Positions 23,967 through 24,118 of a DNA stretch of 24,118 nt are shown here, piece by piece. The stretch spans positions 1-24,118 of the forward strand of contig CAMEIZ010000009.1 in assembly GCA_945919165.1 (NCBI GenBank). Direction: 5' to 3'. This stretch comes from an uncultured Traorella sp. Lineage in GTDB: Bacteria > Bacillota_I > Bacilli_A > Erysipelotrichales > Erysipelotrichaceae. The position numbers and the translations under genes are program-made. The number at the start of each line of letters is the position of its first letter. Position 1 is the stretch's first letter. Under the pieces are notes generated by a model. That model saw nothing but the letters and a program-made list of their open reading frames with translations. It was not told where the DNA came from and did not search any database.

Positions 23967-24016
23967 AAAAAGCTCGGTATAAACGCAAATTTCGTGATTA
24001 TACGAGCTTTTTATTA
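23967..24016 (+). terminator. Terminator after lysS
   Basis: A long stem: 23967-23976 with 24003-24012 (ten pairs), a bulged G at 23977, then five more pairs (23978-23982 with 23998-24002), a small inner stem ACG/CGT and a 7-nt loop, followed by a T-rich tail. The A-rich 5' flank means it could also work for transcripts from the opposite strand. Confidence 0.85.
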
Positions 24017-24046
24017 TACTTGAAAAGATGTTTAAAGTACATTATA

Positions 24047-24076
24047 TTGTCTCTTACAAATAGTATAAAATATTAT
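24047..24076 (+). promoter_or_regulatory. Possible promoter toward a gene beyond the window
   Basis: TTGTCT (24047-24052) and TATTAT (24071-24076) lie 18 bp apart in the very AT-rich last 100 bases, after the lysS terminator. The region 24017-24118 contains no gene that I can support. AT-rich DNA produces such matches by chance, so this is tentative. Confidence 0.3.
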
Positions 24077-24118
24077 AGTAAAAGTATATCAGAAAAGAAA
24101 ATAAAAAATATAGTTTTT

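Noticed and set aside
24017..24118. Gene or RNA gene at the right edge
   Set aside because: Very AT-rich, no open frame of note and no tRNA- or rRNA-like sequence; only a weak promoter-like pair.
1..24118. CRISPR array, insertion sequence, prophage or DnaA-box cluster
   Set aside because: No regularly spaced repeats, transposase, terminal inverted repeats or TTATCCACA clusters were seen in reading the window.

Overview
The window reads as ordinary chromosome from a low-GC, endospore-type Firmicute. The divergence of the proteins and the gene order fit the Erysipelotrichia better than Bacilli or Clostridia, but that placement is inference. Support comes from strong AGGAGG ribosome sites, standard use of stop codons, a set of sporulation genes (spoIID, spoIIQ, spoIIE), and gene strings matching the origin region of Bacillus (rpsF-ssb-rpsR, yybS-gdpP-rplI-dnaB, walJ, rlmH, and spoIIE-tilS-hpt-ftsH-hslO-dusB-lysS). 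I see no transposase, phage gene, CRISPR array, tRNA or rRNA.

Layout. Positions 15-1857 (minus strand) hold a two-gene queuosine salvage operon: a YhhQ-type precursor transporter, then an unusual Tgt. Everything else runs left to right. Positions 1957-3096 are the S6-Ssb-S18 unit with its own promoter, a structured leader and a terminator. Positions 3111-10516 hold a tightly packed run: YybS, the c-di-AMP phosphodiesterase GdpP, ribosomal protein L9, replicative helicase DnaB, a LysM-G5-M23 cell-wall hydrolase, WalJ and RlmH. Positions 10530-14255 carry spoIID and spoIIQ (engulfment), then mbl and tagO (cell-wall elongation and teichoic acid). Positions 14304-16743 hold a lone MazF/PemK-fold protein and spoIIE. 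Positions 16752-24016 hold the housekeeping string tilS-hpt-ftsH-hslO-dusB-lysS.

How it works together. The operons mix translation and RNA modification (S6, S18, L9, RlmH, TilS, DusB, LysS, Tgt), replication (Ssb, DnaB), proteostasis (FtsH, Hsp33), envelope growth (Mbl, TagO, M23 enzyme) and sporulation. SpoIID and SpoIIQ belong to the engulfment machinery; SpoIIE is the phosphatase that activates sigma-F.

No wholly new system is evident. The points most worth checking are: (1) three genes, yhhQ, spoIID and tilS, lacking a Shine-Dalgarno sequence and with a TATAAT box 5-6 nt before the ATG, suggesting leaderless mRNAs; (2) a Tgt whose substrate pocket has Leu where preQ1-using enzymes have Cys, encoded with a precursor transporter; (3) an rpsF leader with mutually exclusive pairings that could mask its ribosome site; (4) a Spo0A box on a 21-bp-spaced promoter before spoIIE; (5) an orphan MazF-like protein lacking the expected catalytic arginine.
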